Both the position numbers and the translations under genes were made by a program. From positions 1 through 59,837 of the forward strand of contig NW_019775640.1 in NCBI RefSeq assembly GCF_001039355.2: a stretch of DNA of 59,837 nt. Direction: 5' to 3'. Origin of the DNA: Lingula anatina. Lineage: Eukaryota > Brachiopoda > Lingulata > Lingulida > Lingulidae. Every line of letters begins with the position of its first letter. The stretch's first letter is position 1. Below the pieces are notes generated by a model. The model made no database searches. It saw only the letters and a list, made by a program, of their open reading frames with translations, and was not told the DNA's origin. Shown piece after piece: positions 46,364-56,854 of this stretch.

Positions 46364-46628
46364 GTCTGGGTTCCCATCCCTAGATCGATCTAACTGGATC
46401 GATCCGTCTCCACGGGGTTTCTCGCTAAATTGCTTTTAAAGCTCAAGTGACTTAGATGTCAGGGATGCCTACTTAAGCTGCTAGACGATGGTTACTCACA
46501 CCCTATCAACTTCAGTAGGTGTGACAGACATCCAAGCCGCTAAAGAAGTTAATTGCAATTAAGCGAGAATCCCCTTGGAGATAGTTCAATCCAAAGTTAG
46601 TACGATAGGGTCTGGGAATGGTCTCTAA
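46361..46628. mobile_element. 262-bp TAA-flanked MITE abutting the previous one
   Basis: 46364-46625 begins GTCTGGGTTCCCATCCCTAG and ends GGGTCTGGGAATGGTCTC, an imperfect inverted pair. Inside, CTCGCTAAATTGC is mirrored by GCAATTAAGCGAG, and GATGTCAGGGATGCC / GACAGACATCC lie near the centre. TAA is at 46361-46363 and 46626-46628; the left TAA is also the right flank of the adjoining element, so one probably inserted beside or into the target of the other. Confidence 0.7.
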
Positions 46629-48895
46629 ATTCTAACATAAAAAAATCACCAATTAAATAGTACATGCATCTCACGTACTCCAGTTCGAGATTAATGGCTA
46701 ATGCATACTATNAGACGGAGAATCAAGCAATGCATTAAATGTTTTCTTTCTCAGTTTAAATACGATGCGCTGTACAACTAGAATTCACCTTTAAGCGTCC
46801 GAGCCTTGGCTGCACTTTCAATAGTGATGACGAACTAAAGCTTCGGAGTTCTTTTAAATTCTCCCGATAATAAAGATATGCAAAAGAGACTCTTTATTTT
46901 TTTATATATAAAATCAAAATAGCCAGTAGACTCGTACACAGCTTTCAAGAGTGTGGACAGGTGCGCAGGCCTACGTCTTCACAATTTTGTACATGTATAT
47001 ATGCAAGCTGTGGCGATATCACCTCATTTACCGGCAGTGTCAATTCATTACGATTTTTATGTCTTGTTTGAAGGATGTCTTAAGAGATTTTTGAAGTGAT
47101 AAAATGAAAAGATTTCCTGCATTGTTTGACTCGTACCTACTGTGTATACAGGTAAAACTGACACGCAGACCGTTCGTCGGTGAACTGATTAAATCGTTTG
47201 GTACCTGATAAGGCATCAGGTGTTACTTGTTCAATTGTTCGGTAAGGCGGGCGGCCACAACTACGACCTTTCCTCTGTAATTAAAACCCTTTAAGTGTTA
47301 AATAGGTGAGACAGGAATTCTCGACTCTTTCCCAGACGATAATTAAAGTTTACCGTGTCTTACTCTAGTATATGTACAAAATTTACGACAGGTAAAAAAT
47401 GTCAGACTTTCCGTCTGACAAGTATGAAAATTTTTTCAAACTGAAACAAAACCGTCAGGCAAAAACAAAATTATAGCAAGAGGCAAAATTATTTGATTTT
47501 TTAATGTTTTCATGCGTATTTTCATCGTTTTCAATCACAGACAATTAAATCATTCAAATAAAGTGTTTCCCACACATTTCATACTTTTCAACTATCTAAG
47601 ACAGTTAAATATTCGTAGGCCTACTTAAATACTAAGCATATTTGTATTACTTTACAAATACGTTGTTAGATTATTTTTGTTATCCATTTTGTCTTTACCA
47701 TACATGTATTATGTACGTGTAGCTTACAGAAAGGCTTTTCTGCATTTTATTTTATTTTATTTTATTTTTTATTTTTTTTTATTATTATTTTTTTTTTTGT
47801 AAATATATATGCCCATTGAATTTTCCAATTCTCTTGTCACTGAGTTCAGAAATAAATAACTTTTTATTTTGCCGATAACGCGTTCAACAAGAGCCGATGT
47901 ACTTTCTTCTTCGTATGTCTCTGTTGATCTTGATAATATGAGCCCCGTTTGTACAAATCAGTAGTACGGGACTGGATACATAATAACAAAAATTTTATTA
48001 ACGTCTCACGTTAAAAAAAATAGATGAGAGACTAAAACCTGTGATAGGCCTACTACATTTAAAATGATCACTTATCAATAAAACAGACACAAAATGGATA
48101 TTACATACAAAACTTTTCAAACCTTCTTTTTGTTGTTACACAAAAAGTGAAAGTTCTTGAATTTTTTGTAAGTAGTATCCCCGTGTAAAACTTCACAGCT
48201 TTTACTTTCTTTTTCCATAATCTCATGCTTGAAGTCTTTTCTTTATTTTGAGGCCCCGGCCTATTCTTCAATTTTTTCTTCAGATCTTTAGAATGTTTTT
48301 TTTCGCATTGTTTACCCCCGAGTTCTATTTGCCGACAGTTTGTTATATCCGTTGATTAACTAAGCATTTCTGTTTTTTATTAAAGCACCGTTGATCTAAT
48401 TTATGGTTTTTCTTCCCGCCTTCGAAATGTTCAACGCAAATGCGGTGCCCTGCTTTTTATCCAAACCTGCTATATTTTCCTTTCTTTCTACCATATTTTT
48501 CATTCTAACGGGTTTGTTGGGAACTTATTAAACCTCATGTGTGGATCTCGCTTACTGTTATTGTAGTAGCGGGACAAAAAGCACGTAAACCCAGCCATGG
48601 TTTTTAGCACCGCTGTCAGCGTTTCGACGTAGCAGGGCTCCCCTACCCACAATGCAATTTCCATTTCCGGAAAAGATGAAAAAGGCTAATTGGACAAGGA
48701 GCCTTTAACGAGCACACCCTAATGCTAAATGTGTGTAAATTCAGTGACATTTGATGGTGTTATTTCAATTTAATGGACATTTCTTTACCTCCGTGAAAAT
48801 CACAGTGAAACGTTGGGTTTGAGGGGGCACATGTNAGAATGGAATATAACTCATCATATATTGGTTTTTAATCAAAATATATTTGGTTTAATGTT
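46629..48895. other. Non-coding sequence
   Basis: No gene recognised. There is a short hairpin GTCAGACTTTCCGTCTGAC near 47402 and a T/A-rich tract at 47745-47800. Single n bases lie at 46711 and 48835. No reverse-transcriptase frame is present next to the LINE ORF1 that follows. Confidence 0.45.
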
Positions 48896-49591
48896 TTATT
48901 TTCTTATTTTAACTTTCTTGTCAATGTCATCGTCAATAGAAAATCTCATTCTCTGGCCAGTGTGTTTCACTTTACCGTACACGCTCCCATTATAAAACCA
49001 CGACTGTTCAATTTGCTCGTTTTCCTTTAGGCGCTGCAGTAATTGAGCGTTTAGCTTGGTAATATCGTCAGCCAGCCGAACACCTTTGTCATGCCTTTTC
49101 AAGGTAGATCTACTCCGCATTATAGAGTTGATTTCCGTGTTTTTAACATGCATTAGAATTGGCCGGGGAGACCCTTGCCGACCGGGAATTCTGTGCACCG
49201 CCGTGATGTCATCAGCCGTTATCTGTACTTCTCCCTGTTCCTTAAGCACCTTGCACACAACATCCCGAGTGTTTTCATGTTCCTTCTCTATCACCCCGTA
49301 GATTTTTATGTTATTTTTCCGGGAATATTGTTCATTATAGTTCGCCATTTTGATAGCATTGTTTGACGCATAGTTTGCTTGCTCCACTGTTTCCGTGAGC
49401 TTTCTGAGAGACTTTTCTTTTCCCGCTAGCTGTTCTCGGAGAGCGTCATTTTCCAATTCCAGTGAATCGATTCTTTCCCTTAGCTCTCCAATATCTAATT
49501 TATGCTTGTCTTCTAATTTTTCAAGATTTGTCCCGATTTCGTCTTTGAAATTTTGACTAAAGAGTTGTTTTATTGTTTCGGCTGTCGCATG
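48896..49591 (-). mobile_element. LINE ORF1-like fragment, 5'-truncated
   Basis: The minus strand is open for about 232 codons without a start at its 5' end. A coiled coil rich in Leu/Glu/Lys (KLEDKHKLDIGELRERIDSL, then ENDALREQLAGKEK) precedes a domain with YSRKNNIKIYGV, ITAVHRIPG, PRPILMHVKN and YNGSVYGKVKHTG. This layout (coiled coil, RRM-like region, C-terminal domain) is that of L1/CR1-type ORF1 nucleic-acid-binding chaperones. The frame closes at 48896. No ORF2 follows, so this is a dead or partial copy, or an ORF1 relic. Confidence 0.8.
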
Positions 49592-50138
49592 AATGCACAG
49601 CTCTACTGGTAGTCAACACCTTTGTAACATGACCTGAAATGATTCTACACACACTGGAAAATAGAAGTGTCATCCCTACTGAACCAGTATTTTGGGGGAG
49701 ATAAATGACTGTGGAATGATATGCTCCTGGTATCATTTTATTGACATCCCTGAATGCTATTTATAATGCAACCATAGGCACACAGGATATGTGAATGTAA
49801 TAATGGAAGTTACACGTACGAGTAAGTTTGCCTCATACACGTGTATTTAAAATATTTGAATCGACGAAATAAGTAGACGTTATTATCTACATTTGTAGTT
49901 GGTTCGAAAAATTAAAGAAGTGGAAGATAAAGAACGCTTCATATGGTACTGTTTTCAGTAACCAGGTCAGAATAGGAATAAAACGCACACAATATGTAGT
50001 TCATACACCTCAAAGATTTAAACACTGTTTCCTAAAGTTACAAGTTCACCAAAAACGACGAGTGCTTTTCTGGTTTATTTAATACTGTAATTAACTATGA
50101 CTGACCAGCCTATACGTTATGACATCTGTTGTCACGTG

Positions 50139-50141
<3 letters not shown>
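49592..50141. other. Non-coding sequence
   Basis: No coding or repeat feature identified. Confidence 0.35.
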
Positions 50142-50186
<45 letters not shown>

Positions 50187-51000
50187 TAAGACAGGTTCCC
50201 TGTCCCTCGTTTCACAAAGAATCTTAAATCCGTAGTTGACTAGCTCAAGCTAGGTGACCTAGCTAGGTCGACTACACTGCAGTCGACTAGGAGTGTTTCA
50301 CAAAGAATCTAACGTCTAAGCTTGGCGTGCTTACCGTAGTCGACGCGCACGAGAAACCCTTCAAGAAGAGTAGGTGTAAAATCCCACAGTTTCACAAGAC
50401 ATGACGTTTCATGGCCTCTTTTGGCTGAGGACGATCGTTTTCCAACAATAAAGGTCAGTCAAAACATAAACAAAGTTTGTTTTTGAACTTTATTGATTAG
50501 TTAAACTTCAATGCAACAGTAAAATATTAGCTTGTCTTGGAACCCTGCTGTCGCACAGCTAGCGGTCAAAAACATAGACAAATTCGCGATCGGCTGGGTG
50601 AAGGTGTATTTTATTTTTCTTTTAAATATTCAATAAATGTCAGTGCTTTTCAAGGACATTATAACACTATATCTTGAAGGAAGTATGTTTTTTTCCAAAT
50701 TTTTGTTGTTTATGCTGTGATTTACCGTTTAACGTGCTGACTTAAGTGTCCTCCTGAGGAGGCGAGACATAGTCGACTAGCAGCTAAGAAAAAAAAATAA
50801 AAAACGACGTAAGCGACGTTTTAGATTCTTGATGAAACGGGCCTCAGTGACGTAACGACTTAATTACGTTGGTAACCAAGCTCTAAGTCAGGGAAACCGA
50901 CTTTTTTTTTAATTTATTTATTTATTTATTTATTTTTTTTTTTATTTATTATTTATTATTTATTATTTTTTTTTTTTTTGTGAAACGGGGGACTGGCTTA
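50142..51000. repeat. Foldback-rich segment bounded by homopolymers
   Basis: 43 consecutive A lie at 50142-50184. CGTTTCACAAAGAATCT occurs at about 50207 and again, slightly changed, at about 50293; inverted counterparts are at 50829-50845 (AGATTCTTGATGAAACGGG) and 50978-50990 (TTGTGAAACGGG). GTCGACT motifs cluster at 50265-50290. A TTTATT tract fills 50900-50980. The layout suggests nested inverted-repeat elements; borders are unclear. Confidence 0.55.
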
Positions 51001-51629
51001 GAACTTAATAACCAAGCCTTAAAGGTTACACATGGTAACACGGTCACATCTCACCCTATTGGGTGCAGTGTTACATCACTCTCATGGAAGTCCCAGTCAT
51101 CTAAGCCAGGGAAATGACTTAACACAAAAAAGGCGGTTATCGCAATCATTGTGGAATGTGTGCTTGCCATCGGATCACTTGACATCCATGGATGGCTGCC
51201 CTCTGTAAAAATCTGAAGAGACTGATTTTTAATGTCGGAACGGACTCATTAACCACGAAGAATATCTTTTTCTTTTTAGACCAAAATGAACAGCTGTTAT
51301 CCCTTTAAGTTAAACATGTGTGGGTAGAGGGATTCTGTTAGAAAATAAGGTTGTTAATTGAGACCTGGTTTATATCGCAGAGTATTCATATAGCTGAGTC
51401 ACTTTAAGACCTGCAGACCATCGACAGTAATACGTTTTCACTGGTATTTCAATTGGCAGCTTTTTCGTCAAGTTTTGCGACCTCTCAAACATTGAATTTA
51501 TTATTGAGGGGAAATATCAGTGTAATATAAAATGTCACAAATGGGTATCCAGTTAATTATTAATATATCGGCTTTTACCATAATGATAAACCTCACCACT
51601 GATACATGTATCAAAGTTCATAATAAGTC

Positions 51630-51840
51630 ATTATACAAACTAGGTGACAGATAAAAGGGTAAAGCAACATCTACAGATAACTAACCGGCTTAAATGTCTG
51701 CCACGCCTACCAAATCAGCTACGAGGTGAAGATAAGCTTTACCAGGCGTGACAGGCATTTATGCCGGCCAAGTTGACAGCAATTTAGTGAGAAAGAGAAA
51801 GATCGATCCAAATATCTGTGGGAATGGCCCCTTATTATGG
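51630..51840. mobile_element. Diverged relative of the 46364-46625 MITE
   Basis: TTAAATGTCTGCCACGCCTA mirrored by AGGCGTGACAGGCATTTATG around 51690-51770, followed by AGCAATTTAGTGAGAAA and GATCGATCC...GGGAATGG, parallels the centre and right end of the element at 46364-46625. Confidence 0.5.
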
Positions 51841-53757
51841 CCATCATATCACGTGGTAAGAAAGGTAAGGTAAAAAAAAAACACCCTCTGTAATAATCCT
51901 TTAAGGACAATTTCATAAGAGTTTATTACAAACAAAAAAGACTTACTTCGAAAGCTGGAACAGATTCATTAACAGTGGGGAAAATTGTTGTTAACCCCAA
52001 ATGAACCTTCAATTGAGCTAAATTTCCCTAGATAATAAAAGCAAATAATATCGTTTGTGAAAATAATACTTGGTTTATATTTGTGTAACATTAAAGCAAT
52101 ATGTATTGCCACTTTTAAGTTTTAAACTTTTAATTTTTAATCAATGGTACAATTATACAGTATACAGAGACAAATCTGTATGGCAGGAATAAGGTTACGT
52201 TATTCCACATTAGCATTGATTCTTGCCACACACACACACACACACATGCACACATATATAGCAATGTGCATCTATAAGGAATTTTATTAATCTTTTACCT
52301 CCTAGTACATGTATTTATATTATATAAGTGAGATGGGTCTATGAGTAGGGTCTATACATTTTCTTGCAGTGAACTTATTTCTTTTAATTGTTTTTACACA
52401 AAAATAGGCTATATAAATAGTGCAGTTTTCTTGCTTGAAATGCCACCAAAATTTACTATTTTGCTTAAATGTTTCAAAATGGTCTTGGTGGAGGACCCCT
52501 TAATCCCCATCCGCTGGGGGGGGGGGGGGGGAGTGGCGACCTTCCGCCGACGGCAGAAATTCGGTCCAGGCCGACATTCCGCCCAGGTACTTTTCGAGAT
52601 GGCTGGATCGTCCAGCAACTAATTCACCTAATAGGCAAACACTGCCAGTAAAATTAATTCATTTTGGTTAAAACAAACAGTTGTTATCCCGTTAACAGTT
52701 GTAGGCTGAGCGATTCAGTTAAAATGCACTGTTGATGGACTACGCAAACTGTGGAAAAATTACCCAAGGAAAAAAGTATAATACAAAATGTCGAAATTTG
52801 TATCCAGTTAATGATTATATATAAGTTTTACCTCAGCGGTGATATTTATAGCTGACGCATGTATCAAAGTACACAATGAGTCAGTATACCAACTACTAAG
52901 TAAGTAAGAGATAAGACAGGCGGTTTTAAAAGGTAAGAAAAAAACCCGCACAGACCAGATAAGGTTAAAGAATTTAGCTAATCACTAACCCTACTAGTCC
53001 ACTGTTCAATCTCGTTTCTGGACACAAGCAGTGCTTTTGGTAAGTTAATTACATCTATATTGTTTAAAAATAAATTAGAAAATTTTGATCAGCACCGTGA
53101 AGTAACCTGGTTGTATTATATCAGATTCTATGAAAATACTATTATATGATAGGTTAATAAGTCTCTTTATTAGTATCAGATTATTTCGACATACATGTAA
53201 GACAGGTCCTCTAGATATAGTGCTTGTAATCCGTTTTTTTTTTTAATTGATGGTAACGGGCCTATGTCAAGCATGTGCAACATGTGTATGTCAGCATCTT
53301 TAAGTACTCGCTAGATTCTATTTCCTGCCTGAATAGCCATCGCAATTTTAATTTTTGTTGAACCCGACGTCAAATCGGAAAATTCATGTTTTGGAATGTG
53401 TTGAGTTATTATTAGTATTAATTTAGTAGTTAATGCCCACGAGACTTTAGTACAGCAGCTACAGTACAACAGCTGCATGCAGTAGGCTTACATTTTTGTT
53501 GTACTGTGTTTTGGTGATTTTTTATTGTCATCGTCAACGTTGTGTTAACCACCCCACTATTTATTATTATGAGCAAGGTTACTCGAAACATAATAAAAAT
53601 TAACGAATCGATTGCACTTATTGCGCTAGGAGTGCGGCGCAGCTACCGCAATCAAAGAACACCCGTATATCTGGTGTACGTGACGTTATGCACATCGCGG
53701 TAGTTTTACATGTAGCACAGACCATAATTATTTGATATGCGTTAAGGCGAGATAATA
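51841..53757. other. Non-coding sequence with simple repeats
   Basis: A (CA)n tract lies at 52229-52246 and a G-run at 52516-52531. Two stretches, about 51520-51660 and 52770-52930, share TATCCAGTTAAT, a TTTTACC..A.. motif and CATGTATCAAAGT.CA.AATGAGTCA-like phrases, indicating an old duplication. No gene recognised. Confidence 0.4.
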
Positions 53758-53758
53758 A

Positions 53759-54333
53759 TAGAGAGTTTTGGCAAGGCCTTCCGTATGACGTGTAACGTAT
53801 AGTTCAATACGTAATACGTTTTACGTACGCGAGAAAGCTAGCAGTGGTTTTGGCAGGTCTCACTCCGTTTTTTCATATCATTTTTATTTATATTATATAT
53901 AAATATTATAAAATTTGGATTCTTTTTAGATAGATGAATAATTAAGATGTTGAATGGAATGTGTTATTTACGTCAATTGATACCGCAGATCCCGTTGTTT
54001 ATGAAAAAAAAATCAACTTAAATTGAATTTGATACTACTACGGACGACTGATTGACTGGCTGTTTTTCCAGCTGTTTTCACAGAGTATTTCTACCGACAG
54101 CGTCTAAAAGTGATTCAGTGGAATCTTAACACCCTATATATTCCTTTGCAGTGTGTTAAACTTGAAAGAAATAAGCGTAAATCTATTAAATTCGATACGT
54201 TTCTTACCTACGTGTAATCACCGTTTCATACGTAGTGCCGTATGACTTATGACTTGTCCTTGAGAAAAACTACGCACAAAGTGATGACGTCGCACGTTAT
54301 ACGTCGTACGGAAGGCCTTGCCAAAACTCTCTA
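53759..54333. mobile_element. 571-bp TA-flanked inverted-repeat element
   Basis: 53761-54331 begins GAGAGTTTTGGCAAGGCCTT and ends with its inverted copy, with arms of about 40 bp (CCGTATGACGTGTAACGTAT versus a diverged partner). TA lies at both borders (53759-53760, 54332-54333); the AT-rich flanks TAATA/TAATA make a longer duplication possible. TA duplication would suit a Tc1/mariner-type non-autonomous element. No transposase frame. Confidence 0.75.
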
Positions 54334-54879
54334 ATAATGGATCAAATCCAATAAAATAACTTATGAAATTCCCAGTAAAATTCAAATTTGCTTAAAATGG
54401 ACGACAATGTGTTCACACCATTCTGTCACCGTCCTAATGACCTCCAGTGTCCCGGCCTGGATGACACCTTGCCTAACGCCACGTGACTTATGATGCTACC
54501 CAGTTAAATAACAAAATCTTCATTTATTCATTGTCAAGGAAGGTCGACATGGCGACCACGTGTAACCTGAATCCTTTTAATTCAATTTTCTTCTGATGTA
54601 TGAACTTCAATGTCTAACTTTCTTAAATTAGCAAGAATCTGTGCTTACACACTGTAAAAACAGTGTTTAGCATTTCAATACACACAAGACACGTTAAGCA
54701 CCTATATGCATTTAGAAATATGTGTAAAAGTTAAGCACGTATAGCTTTTCAAGCGTTTAACAGAAGAAAAAGCAAGACACGTTGGCAGTGTTACACGTTT
54801 AGCTACCGCGTGAGGCTGCTAAACATAAGGAGCTGCTATAGGTGTGGAACTGTAAAGGTAGATCGGTCGGTACATGTTC
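54334..54879. other. Non-coding sequence
   Basis: A short hairpin ACACTGTAAAAACAGTGT near 54651 and repeated AGACACGTT / TTAAGCAC phrases. No gene recognised. Confidence 0.35.
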
Positions 54880-55660
54880 TAACGTTCGAATTTTTAAAAA
54901 TATATATTTTTTGGTTTGAAGAGACACCCAAGTACATTAAAAATTTGCACAAAAATTTGGGGGTCACCGACCAAATAAGAGAACTACGCCCTAATATGTT
55001 ACACCCTGCATATCGCACTAGTCCCCATTCAAACCAATGGAAAAATTGGTGTTTTTTCACTAAAGCATTATTTTTTATGATTTTTTAACGTTCGAATTTT
55101 TAATTTTAATTTTTTTTTATGTAAAGAGGCATCCAAGTACATTTAAATTTTGCAAAAAATAAAAATAAAAAATAAAAAATTGGGGTCACCGACCAAATAA
55201 GAGAACTACGCCAAGTTGAAGTGCATNAAAAAAAAAAAAAAAAAAAATGGGGGTCACCGACCAGATAGGAGAACTACGCTTTAACGTGTTACACCCTGCA
55301 TATCGCACTAGTCCCCATTCAAATCAATGGAGAAATTGGTGTTTTTTCACTAAAGCATTATTTTTATGATTTTTTAACGTTCGAATTTTTTATTTTTAAT
55401 TTTTTTATGTAAAGAGGCATCTAAGGACATTTAAATTTTGCAAAAAAAAAAAAAAAAAAAAATTTGGGTTCACCGACCAAATAAGAGAACTACGCCAAGT
55501 TGAAGTGCATTTCACCCTGCGTGACGCACTAGTCCCCCTTCAAATTGATGGGAAAATGGGCGTTTATTCACTAAAAACTTATATTTTATGATTTTCCAAC
55601 GTTTGAATTTTTATTTTTGGTTTGTGTGGAGAGACATCCAAGTACATTTAAAGCTTTCAT
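54880..55660. repeat. Tandem array of ~200-300 bp units
   Basis: Units contain GGGGTCACCGACCAAATAAG, AGAACTACGCC, CGCACTAGTCCCCATTCAAA, TTCACTAAAGCATTATTTTT and AACGTTCGAATTTTT. The CACCGACC phrase occurs at about 54963, 55187, 55255 and 55470; AACGTTCGAA at about 54883, 55087 and 55376, with a diverged copy near 55600. The n at 55227 and A-runs fall inside, so the true copy number is uncertain. Confidence 0.85.
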
Positions 55661-56094
55661 TATGTTTAACAGTTGAAGTGAGTATACTAGCTATTTTCAG
55701 ATTTGTCATACTGATGCGAAGGTGTAAGTCATTAACTTCACAACAGATTTATTGAAGAGGGAAATATGTCATGCATGTGAAAATAGTTTATTGCCGTTCT
55801 TATTTATTTATGTAGTGGATATAATATGAATGTGACCTTTTTGCCCCCCCCCCCCCCCCCCTTAAAAATGGAAATCAGCACACATAAAAATCTCATTAAT
55901 GAGATGTGCCAATATTCGTGCGATTCCAGCCGAATCCCACGAATATTCGTAACACTATCGCACCTGTATCGTAACTGAACCGTAGAGGGTGTCAAATTAG
56001 ACCAGAAAATTGGCAAAATCTCACGGATCTTCAAGAATCCTGAAAATTGTCAATTCCTGGCGATTCGTGGGATCCGTGGTCTGTGTGAAATAGG

Positions 56095-56214
56095 GGCATT
56101 ACCAAACGGCAGCGTTTAGTGCCATTTTTGGAACCTCACGCCAAAGGGTAGGGGGGGGGGGTCAGCTTCGCATCCGCCCCACCCATCAACTAATCCTGGA
56201 TCCGCCCCTGGATG
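56095..56214 (-). mobile_element. MITE end, same family as 35482-35728
   Basis: The reverse complement begins CAGGGGCGGATCCAGGATTA and matches 35482 onward through GATGCGAAGC, a C-run and GGTTCC. The far end is not resolved. It lies just before the first ankyrin exon. Confidence 0.6.
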
Positions 56215-56362
56215 AAATATAGCAAGGGAGCATTACCCATCCAATTCATTTAACGCACAAACTCTAGTGTAAAACTGTAAAACCCAGGTTTCATGCGCAA
56301 GATGAAAAAATAATGCCACATATATCATAAAGCAATCCTTTTCTGGTGAAATCTTCTTACAG

Positions 56363-56810
56363 AGCCGTCTTTCTACTACTCCATCGGACCATGGTTCTCA
56401 TGCGTGCTGTGTATCGTGGTGATATTGGCGTGGTGAAGCGACTGCTGCGTGATGGGAGATATGATGTAAACGGAAAGTACACGTATGTGGTACGTACTGT
56501 TTCTGTATTTCACTACATTGTAGATTATGTCTATCGATCATAAGGATGCATTCATAAATACATCTTTGCTATAACAACATATTCAAGTTCTATAAATAAC
56601 TATATGTTCTACCTCTAGACTTCATTGTCGCTTCTTTTCACAAGACACGCAATAGATCATTTTTTTTATAATGGGGCCTGGCTTCCTGGCTCAAATGTGA
56701 AATAGGTTGGAGACCATAGATTTGATTTTAGGGTGAAGATTTTTCACAGTTTTCCATAGTAGTGGCTTCACATAGAAATCGCACAATTTTCTGTAGTCTC
56801 TAGGTGTTCC

Positions 56811-56854
<44 letters not shown>

